From Cytobacillus oceanisediminis 2691 (GTDB taxonomy: Bacteria; Bacillota; Bacilli; Bacillales; Cytobacillaceae): 64,000 nucleotides of DNA. The notes below the pieces were generated by a model that had not been told where the DNA came from, made no database searches, and saw only the letters and a program-made list of their open reading frames with translations. The stretch is from positions 3,075,501 through 3,139,500 of the forward strand of contig NZ_CP015506.1 in NCBI RefSeq assembly GCF_000294775.2. Direction: 5' to 3'. Shown here piece after piece: positions 1 through 8,560 of this stretch (within the stretch, counting starts at the first letter, position 1; the number at the start of each line of letters is the position of its first letter). The position numbers were made by a program, and so were the translations under genes.

Positions 1-310
1 CTTCCTTTGAAGCTTCCCGAATGGTTTTACTTCCTTCCTTTGCAATCGTTTTGGCATATTTTTCTTTATTTGCTTCAATGTAGTCTGCAGCCCGATTAAT
101 AATCGCCATTCGCTGATGGACAGGAAGGGAAGCAGCAATCTTAGCCCCCTCTTTCGCTTCTTCAATACAATTAAGCATATCTTCCTTCGAAGCTGCTGGT
201 ACAGTATCAATGATGCTGTTATCCTGCGGATCACGAACTTCAATTAATCTTTCGCCTGTCGTCCATTCGCCTGCGATAAACATTCTTTGTCCGGCTAGTT
301 GAGTGGTCAT
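1..310 (-). CDS. Aldehyde dehydrogenase family protein (N-terminal part, cut by window edge)
   Basis: About 103 N-terminal residues are present; the rest lies off the left edge. The start (MTTQLAGQRMFIAGEW) and the following RDPQDNSIIDTVPAA are the usual N-terminal strands of NAD(P)-dependent aldehyde dehydrogenases. The catalytic Cys and Glu are not in the window. ATG at 310 follows AAGGCGG. It begins 21 bp after the homoserine dehydrogenase gene and is probably the last visible gene of the ectoine operon. By analogy with DoeC it could oxidise aspartate semialdehyde to aspartate; that role is inferred from context, not seen in the fragment. Confidence 0.8.
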   Translation of the reverse strand, partial: MTTQLAGQRMFIAGEWTTGERLIEVRDPQDNSIIDTVPAASKEDMLNCIEEAKEGAKIAASLPVHQRMAIINRAADYIEANKEKYAKTIAKEGSKTIREASKE

Positions 311-331
311 GCTTATTACCGCCTTTCCGAT

Positions 332-1387
332 TTAGATTGAAATAAGCTGCCTTTCACGATTAATGGAAATTAAGTCAATCAAAAGGGAGAATCCTGTCTC
401 TATTTTCCCTGCTCCTGCACCGCTTAATGTGACTGTGCCCAAAAGATCGCATTGATACGTAATGGCGTTTACAGAGCCTCTGATGGAAGCCAAAGGATCT
501 TCAGCATCCAATTTTTCAGGTGCTATCGAGGCAATAACCTTGCCGTTTTCCTTTTTGGCTTTCGCAATTAGCTTCCAGGACTTTCCTTCCGCCTTTGCCT
601 TCTCAATATCCTGTAAAGTGATGCCTGTAATGCCCTTGCATTCCACTTCCCCTACTGATAAAGGAGCATTCATAACATGGTTAGAGAGGATAACAATTTT
701 ATATCTTGCATCGTATCCCTCTACATCACTAGCAGGGTCCGCCTCTGCATAGCCGAGCTCTTGTGCCTCTTTAAGGGCTGCTTCATAAGAAACTCCATCC
801 TGTTCCATTTGGGTCAGAATATAATTGGTTGTCCCATTCAATATGCCGCGGATTTCCGTAATATCATTCCCGGCCAAGGCAGCAGCCGGCATCCGCAACG
901 CTGGTGTACCGCTCATGACCGTCCCCTCGAATCCCCAATAGGCTCCATGCCTTTGCGCCATTTCAGATAGCTCCTGGTAAGCGAGGGCAACAGGGCCTTT
1001 ATTGGTCATCACTACATTCTTTCCTTTTTCAAAAGCAGCCTTACAGTGGTCTATGGCGGGCTGGCCGGTTTTGACATCTGTATAGGAAACCTCAATAATC
1101 GTATCTGCATTGGTGTCCTTGATTGTTCTGATGCTGTCCCATCCCCTGATTAATCCCGGTCTTTCCGGATAATTCTCCAAACTCCCTGTTTCTTGCAATA
1201 CTTGCAATACTGTACTGATATCCAGGCCGCCTGGATGGTAGATCGACCCTTTCATTAAATCGGAAATGGCGACAATTTCAGCTTCAAATCCTTCGTTCTG
1301 TTTAAGTGCTTCTTTCTTATCACGCAGAATTTCCGCCAATCCCTGGCCAACAACCCCAAATCCTATAAACGCCAATTTATGTGCCAA
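332..1387 (-). CDS. Homoserine dehydrogenase-like protein, no ACT domain
   Basis: About 352 residues. The N-terminus has an NAD(P)-binding glycine pattern (IGFGVVGQG). The centre carries the family signatures TNKGP and NGTTNYIL. Classic homoserine dehydrogenases of about 430 residues have a C-terminal ACT domain, which is missing here, so feedback inhibition by threonine is unlikely. I chose TTG at 1387: GGAGG lies 9 nt upstream and the protein then starts MAHKLAFIGFGVVG. The longer ATG start at 1414 would place that ribosome site inside the gene. The start overlaps the end of the upstream M20 gene by 11 bp, suggesting coupling. In this operon it probably handles aspartate semialdehyde from ectoine breakdown. 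Confidence 0.85.
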   Translation of the reverse strand: MAHKLAFIGFGVVGQGLAEILRDKKEALKQNEGFEAEIVAISDLMKGSIYHPGGLDISTVLQVLQETGSLENYPERPGLIRGWDSIRTIKDTNADTIIEVSYTDVKTGQPAIDHCKAAFEKGKNVVMTNKGPVALAYQELSEMAQRHGAYWGFEGTVMSGTPALRMPAAALAGNDITEIRGILNGTTNYILTQMEQDGVSYEAALKEAQELGYAEADPASDVEGYDARYKIVILSNHVMNAPLSVGEVECKGITGITLQDIEKAKAEGKSWKLIAKAKKENGKVIASIAPEKLDAEDPLASIRGSVNAITYQCDLLGTVTLSGAGAGKIETGFSLLIDLISINRERQLISI

Positions 1388-2627
1388 GCATTTCCACCTC
1401 CAAGTTTTGGTCAATTTGTAATTTCGGATTCTTTTTTAAAAACATGCCCGCCGTTTGTGCCAAAATGGCTGTTCCGATCGGCAAACAGGCTTCATCCAAA
1501 TCAAAAATCGGTGTATGAAGATCACGCTGGACCCCCTCTATTGGTGCACATCCTAGGAAAAACATGGATCCTGGTATTTTTTCAGTCACATAGCCGAAGT
1601 CTTCCCCGCCAAGGCCAAATGGGCGCCTGGTAATCCCCATGCCTGGATATGTCTTTGTAATGGCGTCCGTTATCCATTCATTGACAGCAGGATGATTTTT
1701 TAAAGCTGGCTCCCCTCTTTGTATATTCAATGAAAAGGTTCCGCCCAAATGCTCCACGATAGAAAGCGCTTTCTTTATTTCTGATACCAAAAAATCACGG
1801 ACTTCCGGTGTATAGCTCCGAATTGTGCCCTGAATAACTGCCTCAGTCGGAATGATGTTGCTTGCTGTACCTGCATGGATTTGCCCAATACTGATAACGG
1901 TAGCATCCAGCGCTGAAACTCTCCTGGCTGTAATTCCATACAGTGCCTGCATGACCGGGCCAAGCATCCAAATAGGATCAGTGCCAAGCTCCGGATAAGC
2001 TCCATGGCCGCCTGATCCATGGATTTTCACTTCAAAAACATCCACATTCGCCATACTATAGCCATCACTGATTTGCACTTTCCCTACTGGAAGCCATGGA
2101 CAGACATGGAGGGCAAGGGCAGCTTCAGCCTGGTCATAAGCCCCTGCACGGACCATATACGATGAACCGGAAAGTCCGTTAGCGTCAGTACTCTCCTCTG
2201 CTGGCTGGAAAATAAATTTAACCGTCCCTTTCAATTCGCCCTTTTTAAAATGGTCCGAGAGGAGGAAGGCAGCCCCGAGGAGAATAGAGGTGTGTGCATC
2301 ATGGCCGCAAGCATGCATCACACCTTCAGTCTTGGACGAATAGCCTGTTCTATTTTCCTCCGTAATCGGCAAGGCATCCATATCAGCCCTCAGTGCAATG
2401 ACTGGTCCATCTCCCGAGGTCAAAGTGCCTACTACTCCTGTTTCAAGCCCAACTCCTGTTTCTACTTCTATTCCATCTATGTCCTTTAACACATCCGCAA
2501 CAAAACGGGAGGTCCCGAACTCCTGAAAGCTAAGTTCGGGATGCTGATGAAAATGACGGCGCCATTCCACCAGACGGCCTGCCAAATTATTCGCTTGCTC
2601 AACGATTGGATGATTATTTGACATCAT
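1377..2627 (-). CDS. M20 family amidohydrolase, probable N-acetyl-diaminobutyrate deacetylase
   Basis: 416 residues. M20-type metal-dependent N-acyl amino acid amidohydrolase: RRHFHQHPELSFQEF near the N-terminus, ALRADMDALPITEENR, the metal motif HACGHDAHTSILLG, and QPAEEST with the general-base glutamate. A C-terminal GGEDFGY completes the site. GAGGTGAG precedes the start. It lies between a PLP enzyme and homoserine dehydrogenase, downstream of doeA. DoeA makes N-alpha-acetyl-2,4-diaminobutyrate; the deacetylase known from proteobacteria (DoeB/EutE) belongs to the AstE/AspA family, which I do not see here. I infer that this M20 enzyme replaces it. Other N-acyl substrates remain possible. 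Confidence 0.85.
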   Translation of the reverse strand: MMSNNHPIVEQANNLAGRLVEWRRHFHQHPELSFQEFGTSRFVADVLKDIDGIEVETGVGLETGVVGTLTSGDGPVIALRADMDALPITEENRTGYSSKTEGVMHACGHDAHTSILLGAAFLLSDHFKKGELKGTVKFIFQPAEESTDANGLSGSSYMVRAGAYDQAEAALALHVCPWLPVGKVQISDGYSMANVDVFEVKIHGSGGHGAYPELGTDPIWMLGPVMQALYGITARRVSALDATVISIGQIHAGTASNIIPTEAVIQGTIRSYTPEVRDFLVSEIKKALSIVEHLGGTFSLNIQRGEPALKNHPAVNEWITDAITKTYPGMGITRRPFGLGGEDFGYVTEKIPGSMFFLGCAPIEGVQRDLHTPIFDLDEACLPIGTAILAQTAGMFLKKNPKLQIDQNLEVEMLGT

Positions 2628-2653
2628 CTCTCACCTCGATCGGAACTAGTAAT

Positions 2654-3856
2654 CTACTTTACCTTCAAAACACTTTCTGCATGGCTAAATGCCTGTTCAA
2701 AGTCTGCAATGATGTCCTCAATTTCTTCAATTCCGCAGGAGACACGGATTAACCCTTCCGGAATGCCAACAGCTGCACGCTCCTCAGGCGTACATTCTAC
2801 ATGGCTCGTTGTTCGGGCCGGCCCTACTGTTGTTTCAACAGCTCCGAGGTTTGCAGCGCGGTTGGCAAATTGCAATTTCGGTAGCAAATCACGGACTGTA
2901 TCTACTCCGCCTTTAACAGCAAAGCTGAGCATCCCACCAAAATCCTTCATTTGTTTTTTGGCAATATGATGGTTTGGATGTGTTTCAATCCCTGGATAAT
3001 AGACAGATTCCACCATATCTTTTGTCTGCAGGTACTTTGCAAGCTCCATTGCATTTTTACATTGCTGGCGGACACGAAGGTGAAGTGTTTTCATTCCGCG
3101 GATCATCAGGTAAGCTGCCATCGGATCCATTGTGGCACCATTGATTTCGCGATAATGATAGATTTTTTCCACAAGTTCATGCGGACCGCAAACGACTCCG
3201 CCCAGTGCATCAGCATGCCCGCCGAGGAATTTTGTAGCACTGTGGATAACCAGATCCACACCCAGTGAAATGGGGTTCTGATTCATTGGCGTTGCAAAAG
3301 TATTATCCACAATGACGATCGCTCCGGCATCGTGCCCGGCTTTTGCCATGCGCTCAATATCAGTAATCTTGACGGTTGGATTCGTCGGTGTTTCGAGGTA
3401 AAGAATTTTGCACCCTTTTGCCACTTCTGCCTCTATTTGCTCGTGATTCCCCGTTTCGCAAAGAACCACATCGATTTGCTGGCGGGGCAGAAATTCCGTA
3501 AAAATCTTGTTCGTTCCGCCATATGTGTCCTTCATCGATACAATGCGATCACCCGGCACCAAGAACGTTGATAACGTATTGCTGATTGCAGCCATACCTG
3601 TTGAAAAGCTTGTCGCTGCTTCGGCGCCTTCCAGAATTTTCACTTTATCTTCAAATGCCTGTACGGTTGGATTCGTATTTCTTCCATAAATATGTCCCTT
3701 TTTCTTTCCAATCGCTACATCATACCACTCATCCATATCATCATATCCATATGCCACACTGAGTACGACCGGCACCTGGGTGGCTCCATGCACCAAATAA
3801 TCCTTTTCCCCAGCCCATACTGCTTTTGTACCTGCCTGAACATTTTCTTTTACCAT
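2654..3856 (-). CDS. Cystathionine gamma-synthase/lyase family PLP enzyme
   Basis: 400 residues, normal length for the Cys/Met-metabolism PLP family. Visible: YGRNTNPT (substrate/PLP phosphate), FSTGMAAI, KDTYGGT with the stacking tyrosine, ETPTNPT, DNTFATP with the PLP-binding Asp, and SATKFLGGH with the Schiff-base lysine. It lies 14 bp upstream of the eutC end and is co-directional. The family does gamma- or beta-eliminations and replacements. In proteobacterial ectoine loci an aminotransferase (DoeD) fills the next step. Whether this enzyme acts on diaminobutyrate, a hydroxylated derivative or a homoserine ester cannot be read from the sequence. Confidence 0.85.
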   Translation of the reverse strand: MVKENVQAGTKAVWAGEKDYLVHGATQVPVVLSVAYGYDDMDEWYDVAIGKKKGHIYGRNTNPTVQAFEDKVKILEGAEAATSFSTGMAAISNTLSTFLVPGDRIVSMKDTYGGTNKIFTEFLPRQQIDVVLCETGNHEQIEAEVAKGCKILYLETPTNPTVKITDIERMAKAGHDAGAIVIVDNTFATPMNQNPISLGVDLVIHSATKFLGGHADALGGVVCGPHELVEKIYHYREINGATMDPMAAYLMIRGMKTLHLRVRQQCKNAMELAKYLQTKDMVESVYYPGIETHPNHHIAKKQMKDFGGMLSFAVKGGVDTVRDLLPKLQFANRAANLGAVETTVGPARTTSHVECTPEERAAVGIPEGLIRVSCGIEEIEDIIADFEQAFSHAESVLKVK

Positions 3857-3870
3857 ACGATCACTCCTTC

Positions 3871-4875
3871 TCAGTTTTTTATTACCAGTTTTTCGTTCTC
3901 AGCCTTCAAGCCGATTTCCCGCTTGACCAATTCACTGTAAGCAAACAGGGCAATGACAGTATCCTGGACTCCTGTACCAGTTAAATCACAAACCGTAATC
4001 TCCTCGTCACTTACCCGCCCTCTTAGCCTTCCCGAAGTTAATTGACCCAGTTCGATAACGTGCGATTCATTCGTTAATACTCCTTTGTCAAGGGCGTGAT
4101 GCAATTCTCCAAGCCTGGCACACTGTGCTTTTGTATCGCATATAAGCTTATCCGCCCGGGCAAGGACTTCTGCTTCAAGCTCCTGCTTATGCTCAGCATC
4201 TGATCCCATAGCCGTAATATGAAGTCCGGGATGAAGCCATTCCGCTTTGATCACCGGTTCTTTTGCCGGAGTCGTCGTAATGACCGTATCACTATTACGG
4301 ACTAAGGCTTCGGCACTCTCAGCCACTTGGACCTCAACCCCCAATTCGGCGGACATATCGGCGGCATATTTTCTCGAACGATCCTCTGACCTGGAATAGA
4401 CCAGGATTCTTTTATAATCCCGTACGAGTTTGAGTGCCCTTGCCTGGTATCTCGCCTGGCTTCCTGCTCCTATCACGCCTACTGTTTCAATGTTTTTGCG
4501 GGAAAGGTAGTTTGCAGCAATCGCTCCCGCTGCGGCTGTCCGTACCTCGGTCAAATAGCCGTTATCCAGCAGGATTGCCTGTGGGATGCCTGTTTGAGTG
4601 CTGATCAAGAGCATAAGTCCATTTCCGCTTGGAAGTCCCAGCTTATAATTATTAAAAAATCCGGAAGATACTTTAATCGCAAACATGTCTTCCCCTTTTA
4701 CATAAGCGGTTTTGACATCCACTTCCCCGTTTTGGTCGTGCAGGTCCACACGCATAATCTGCGGCATGACGGCTTCATCATTTGCAAGTTTCGTAAATCC
4801 TGCTTCCACAATAGCAATCGCTTCATTATTCAGTTGCACATACTGTTTAAGTTCCTGCTCTGTAAAAATTAGCAT
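3871..4875 (-). CDS. eutC: Ectoine utilization protein EutC (ornithine cyclodeaminase/mu-crystallin family)
   Basis: 334 residues. Ornithine cyclodeaminase/mu-crystallin fold: substrate region MPQIMRVDLHD, the RTAAAGAIAANYLSRK segment, Rossmann motif GVIGAGSQARYQARAL, and the C-terminal DLTGTGVQDTVIALFAY typical of the family. The name EutC rests on its neighbours: doeA starts upstream and eutB lies in the same locus. Known EutB/EutC proteins are needed for hydroxyectoine rather than ectoine use. ATG at 4875 follows GGAGGTGAACC and lies 16 bp from doeA, so the two are probably co-transcribed. A second family member at 62.4-63.4 kb is much more divergent. Confidence 0.82.
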   Translation of the reverse strand: MLIFTEQELKQYVQLNNEAIAIVEAGFTKLANDEAVMPQIMRVDLHDQNGEVDVKTAYVKGEDMFAIKVSSGFFNNYKLGLPSGNGLMLLISTQTGIPQAILLDNGYLTEVRTAAAGAIAANYLSRKNIETVGVIGAGSQARYQARALKLVRDYKRILVYSRSEDRSRKYAADMSAELGVEVQVAESAEALVRNSDTVITTTPAKEPVIKAEWLHPGLHITAMGSDAEHKQELEAEVLARADKLICDTKAQCARLGELHHALDKGVLTNESHVIELGQLTSGRLRGRVSDEEITVCDLTGTGVQDTVIALFAYSELVKREIGLKAENEKLVIKN

Positions 4876-4891
4876 CCTTCCGGTTCACCTC

Positions 4892-6079
4892 CTAAATTTT
4901 TGAAAGTGATGCTTCTTTTATATATAAGTGCCTTGGGAGTTCTGCAAATGTTTCGCATCCATTTTCGGTTACCCTGAATGATTCACTTGCTTCGAAACCG
5001 TATTGATCAAGCCAGATACCCGGGATCAAATGGAATGTCATATTGGGCTGAAGGATGGTTTTGTCTCCTTTGCGGATGCTCGCTGTATGCTCACCCCAAT
5101 CTGGAGGATAGTTCAGACCCATGGAATATCCCAGGCGCGATTCCTTTATAATTCCGCTTTTTTCAATCGATTTTCTCCATGCTTCCTCAATTTCTTCGCA
5201 GGCAATCCCTGGCTTAATCATATCCAGACAAGCGTTCAATCCCTCGACAACTACTTCCGAAAGTGATTTAATTTTTTCGGAGGGCTGGCCGATATGGACG
5301 GTTCTGGCAAGAGGGGAATGGTAACGCTTATAGCATCCGGCCAGTTCCAGGATCACTAGCTCGCCTGATTTATATCGCTGGTCCGTCCAGGTTAAGTGCG
5401 GAGTAGAAGTTCTTTCTCCAGATGGGAGAAGCGGCATGATTGCCGGGTAGTCCCCGCCGAATTCATCCGTTCCTGTTATTTGTGTATGAAAGATTTTCGC
5501 TGCCACATCACATTCACGTACGCCTTCATTAACCAGTTCAATTCCCGCTGCCATTGTTTTCTCCACAATTTTAGCTGCTCTTTTCATATACTCGATCTCT
5601 GTATCGGACTTTATTATGCGGACCCAGTTTACCAGCAGGGATGCATCCCGGAAACTGGCATTTGGAAGTCCTTTTTTCAGCTGCTCATAACATTTTGCAG
5701 TAAAATAATAGTTATCCATCTCAACACCAATGAAACGGTTTTGCTGTCCGATTTGCTTTAAGATTTCTGCCACAAAATCCATTGGATGCCTGGTTTCAGA
5801 TTGTACATAATCGTCAGGGTAGGGAATAATATTTTCATGATAAAGCCATGTTGTTACTTTGGCTCCATTTGCATCCTGCCCCCTGCCAATCCAGATCGGC
5901 TGTTCCTCATCAATGATGATGACAAGCATTTGATGAACATAGAAGGACCATCCGTCGTAACCGGATAAATAATTCATATTAGCGGGATCCGTAATAAGCA
6001 ATACTTCAATCCCCTCTGCTGCCATTCTTTCTCTTGTTTTCAAGATTCTCTCTTTATACTCTGCTGTTCCAAATGACAT
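4892..6079 (-). CDS. doeA: Ectoine hydrolase DoeA (M24 fold)
   Basis: 395 residues from ATG 6079, preceded by AGGAGG with 10-nt spacing; an upstream in-frame TTG is less likely. The N-terminal creatinase-like domain has LLITDPANMNYLSGYDGW, closely matching the DoeA signature as I remember it. The C-terminal M24 pita-bread domain follows (GGDYPAIMPLLPSGERTSTPH, ELAGCYKRYHSPLART, then EHTASIRKGD). DoeA opens the ectoine ring to N-alpha-acetyl-2,4-diaminobutyrate. M24 peptidases use five metal ligands; in DoeA-type enzymes these are partly replaced, and here the expected DxG pair appears as ELAG, which fits a hydrolase rather than a dipeptidase. First gene of a tight run to position 1. Confidence 0.92.
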   Translation of the reverse strand: MSFGTAEYKERILKTRERMAAEGIEVLLITDPANMNYLSGYDGWSFYVHQMLVIIIDEEQPIWIGRGQDANGAKVTTWLYHENIIPYPDDYVQSETRHPMDFVAEILKQIGQQNRFIGVEMDNYYFTAKCYEQLKKGLPNASFRDASLLVNWVRIIKSDTEIEYMKRAAKIVEKTMAAGIELVNEGVRECDVAAKIFHTQITGTDEFGGDYPAIMPLLPSGERTSTPHLTWTDQRYKSGELVILELAGCYKRYHSPLARTVHIGQPSEKIKSLSEVVVEGLNACLDMIKPGIACEEIEEAWRKSIEKSGIIKESRLGYSMGLNYPPDWGEHTASIRKGDKTILQPNMTFHLIPGIWLDQYGFEASESFRVTENGCETFAELPRHLYIKEASLSKI

Positions 6080-6252
6080 GGTGGCGCTCCCTCCTACCAA
6101 ACCAGTATTTAATTTCTGTTTATAGGTTAATTATAGAGTCAGAGTAAGTAATCTATCATCCGTAAAGTTGTATGAAAATTCAAATTTTATTTTAGTCAAG
6201 TTATCGAAAAATTAAGAATTCAAATGATTTAAAAGGTCAGTAAAAATATTGT

Positions 6253-6268
6253 CTTAAAATATACTAAT
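6253..6268. promoter_or_regulatory. 16-bp repeat, copy 1 (upstream of doeA)
   Basis: CTTAAAATATACTAAT, identical to 8378-8393 upstream of the PucR-type regulator gene. On the coding strand it reads ATTAGTATATTTTAAG and includes a -10-like TATATT. Placement about 175 bp before doeA and 215 bp before the regulator gene suggests a shared binding site for that regulator; inference only. Confidence 0.5.
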
Positions 6269-6385
6269 CGTTATAATGAGTTGCATTTAAATGATAGGAG
6301 AGGATGGTTCGTGATTCTCCGGTCAAAGGGAGATCAATAGCTTCAGGGATCCTGGGAAGGACAGAAATCCGAGGTTTATGAAGAT

Positions 6386-6430
6386 CAAAAAAAAAACTGC
6401 GGGAGAATCCCTAAAGGATTTTTCCCACAG
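6386..6430 (-). terminator. Terminator of the PucR-type regulator gene
   Basis: On the minus strand CTGTGGGAAAAATCC, a short loop, then GGATTCTCCCGCAG followed by about ten T. It lies 20 bp past the stop of the regulator gene and separates it from doeA, so doeA probably has its own promoter. Confidence 0.85.
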
Positions 6431-6450
6431 CTCTCCATTTTTCAATAAAA

Positions 6451-8163
6451 TTAATTTTGACCTGCCATAACGGCATGTTCTCCTATTTTCCAAATTTTTA
6501 TGCTTAGATCCAAAAGAAATAAATCATCCGGATCAATAAGGGATAAACCAGTCAAAGATTCAATCTTCCTTAGCCGGTACAGCAGGGACTGCCGGTGAAG
6601 ATTTAGCGATCTCGCTGTCTGACTTACATTTCCATGAAACTGATTATAGGCGATGAAAGTGCCGATCAAATCCATATGCCGCTGCTCATCATATTGTACA
6701 AGAGGCTCAATAGTTGACATAATGATTTCTTTCATCTCATTATTGCCGGCCATATTTAATAGCACCCTGTCCACTCTTGTTTGCTCATACATCATTCGCT
6801 GTCCGGAACCCTTTTTCCGCCGCCCGATGCTTAAAGCAGTGCTTGCATGACGAAAGCTTTCCCCAAATCCTAAAATTCCTTCAAAAGCATTGCCGATACC
6901 CCAGGATATGATAACTTCAGGAAGCAAATTTCCCAGGCGCCGTTCTACAAGATCAAGGAAATTTGTGGCGTTTTCATTTTCCTTTACCCCCGGAGTTTCC
7001 AGGAAAATGACAAGCTGTTCACCCTGATAGGTCATCAGCATGTCCTTTTTAAGGGACTGGGCAGCATAGTAGATTTCTTCCTCGATATATTGAATCATGC
7101 TTTCAAGCCAATGTTCATATGAATCATAGTCCTGTTTGCGTTTTTGGAATAGTATTTTCATATTTTCCGGATAACCTACAATACACACATATGGGAGTTT
7201 AAGATTATATCCCAGCAATTTTGCCCTTGAATCGGCTTGGTCAAGTGATAAGAATTCACCTTTAGAAAGTTCATGGACAAAATCGCTGCGAAGGCGCATT
7301 TTTGTCTCTTCAATGGCATTTCTCCTTGAAAGCCAAAGAGCAATCGTAGTTGCAGCATGCTCTAACACGTTAACTCGAAAAAGAGTGAGAAAGGATTCGA
7401 TTGATTCGGAATCAGGAACCAATACAAAAATATAACCTTGTGGATTGTCGGCTACCTGGAGGACCGGAATCTGAAAAACAAACCGGTTTCCTATCTTAAC
7501 CATTTGGAACTTTTGAAACATGGGGTCTCCTTTTAATAGAGTGCTTTCTGTCCTTGATGGAAGAATTCCTTGCAGGACATATTTTTTCCACTCCTTTATA
7601 AAGGCTTGTGTGTGGATGCTTTTTTTTTGAAGGGTGCCGGATCGGTCTGTAATGGCAATCGGGTAACCAATATGCTTTTCAACGAATTTTGAGATTTCTT
7701 TCAGGTCGGTGTTTTTTAGAATGAGCTTAAGAAGCTCCTGCTGAACCTTTTCCGATTTTTCACGTTCTTTATATTCGATATCATTAATCTCTTTCATGAC
7801 CGATTCGATAATACTGGAAAAGCGGATTTCCCATGGAATCACAATAATAATAAAATTATTCTTTTCGGCCAATTCTATTACCTCAGTGGGAATATCGAAA
7901 ATGTATCTTCCCAAAGCCACCATCAGGGCGGAAGCGTCGGAGTCGATCACATCCTGAACAAACACTTTAAAAGCTTCAGAGTCATCCCCGCAGCCAATCC
8001 CTGTCGTCAATACCGCTTCATTTTTTCGGACAAAGTTTTCCACCGGCATTTCGATGGCTGAAATCCACTGGATATGCCGTTTTTCAGCATATTCCTTTCC
8101 CGTAACAATCTTGGCACTATTGAGAATCTTATATTTTAGTACATCTTTAACTGTTAATCTCAT
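6451..8163 (-). CDS. PucR family transcriptional regulator
   Basis: 570 residues. N-terminal PucR/purine-catabolism-type domain (MRLTVKDVLKYKILNSAK, then VLTTGIGCGDDSEAF, about 1-125), a central GAF/GGDEF-like region, and a C-terminal helix-turn-helix (FHGNVSQTARSLNLHRQSLL, about 505-525) typical of PucR/CdaR activators. It sits between eutB and doeA, all on the minus strand, and ends at a strong terminator. The best-known ectoine regulators are the MocR-type EnuR and the AsnC-type DoeX, so a PucR protein here would be a different control solution. It probably senses an ectoine breakdown product; the ligand is unknown. Confidence 0.85.
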   Translation of the reverse strand: MRLTVKDVLKYKILNSAKIVTGKEYAEKRHIQWISAIEMPVENFVRKNEAVLTTGIGCGDDSEAFKVFVQDVIDSDASALMVALGRYIFDIPTEVIELAEKNNFIIIVIPWEIRFSSIIESVMKEINDIEYKEREKSEKVQQELLKLILKNTDLKEISKFVEKHIGYPIAITDRSGTLQKKSIHTQAFIKEWKKYVLQGILPSRTESTLLKGDPMFQKFQMVKIGNRFVFQIPVLQVADNPQGYIFVLVPDSESIESFLTLFRVNVLEHAATTIALWLSRRNAIEETKMRLRSDFVHELSKGEFLSLDQADSRAKLLGYNLKLPYVCIVGYPENMKILFQKRKQDYDSYEHWLESMIQYIEEEIYYAAQSLKKDMLMTYQGEQLVIFLETPGVKENENATNFLDLVERRLGNLLPEVIISWGIGNAFEGILGFGESFRHASTALSIGRRKKGSGQRMMYEQTRVDRVLLNMAGNNEMKEIIMSTIEPLVQYDEQRHMDLIGTFIAYNQFHGNVSQTARSLNLHRQSLLYRLRKIESLTGLSLIDPDDLFLLDLSIKIWKIGEHAVMAGQN

Positions 8164-8377
8164 GTTGGCTCCCCTCTGAATACCTTAAGATTAGAAAGAT
8201 CGAAGACTTTTATTATAGGAAACCATATTCAGATAGCAACGTCTACTATTAATTTTACACTTTTCTAGTTTATATTCTATTAATATAATAATTTCAGTAT
8301 ATTTCCATATCATGGGGACCAGTGCTTTACTTTGCCAAAATGGCTCGGGGAAACCTGGATTAGTCATTATATAAAGA

Positions 8378-8393
8378 CTTAAAATATACTAAT
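8378..8393. promoter_or_regulatory. 16-bp repeat, copy 2 (upstream of PucR-type gene)
   Basis: CTTAAAATATACTAAT, exact match to 6253-6268 in the same orientation relative to the downstream gene. Candidate autoregulatory site. Confidence 0.5.
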
Positions 8394-8493
8394 GCCACCG
8401 ATTTTTTTACTAAAGCCAAAGCTTTAAGGCTAAGCTTTCTTGAATGCAGCGGCATTAAATAGTGATAACTTCTTTGGCACTTATATTATTAAA

Positions 8494-8509
8494 ATGCCAT
8501 AACTGGCAT
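8494..8509 (-). terminator. Possible eutB terminator
   Basis: Minus strand ATGCC-AGTTAT-GGCAT followed by TTTAATA, about 50 bp past the eutB stop. The five-base stem and short T run make it weak. Confidence 0.4.
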
Positions 8510-8560
8510 CTTTCGGTACCTCCTTCACCCGAATAAACATAATACAATCAATTCAGACAT

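Larger units (their letters stand above)
6080..6450 (-). promoter_or_regulatory. doeA upstream region with repeat element
   Basis: 371 bp without a gene. It carries the doeA ribosome site, an AT-rich stretch at 6180-6270 with the 16-bp element at 6253-6268, and the terminator of the regulator gene at its right end. A few codons after an SD-like GGAGAGG near 6297 stop after nine residues, so I do not call a peptide there. Confidence 0.6.
8164..8560. promoter_or_regulatory. Intergenic region upstream of the regulator gene
   Basis: 397 bp, AT-rich, between eutB and the regulator gene. It holds the second copy of the 16-bp element, a related AGTATATTT at about 8297 in the opposite orientation, and a weak hairpin after eutB. 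No coding sequence seen. Confidence 0.55.

Noticed and set aside
6297..6345. Leader peptide after GGAGAGG upstream of doeA on the + strand
   Set aside because: Only nine codons, opposite strand to the operon, no regulatory meaning visible.
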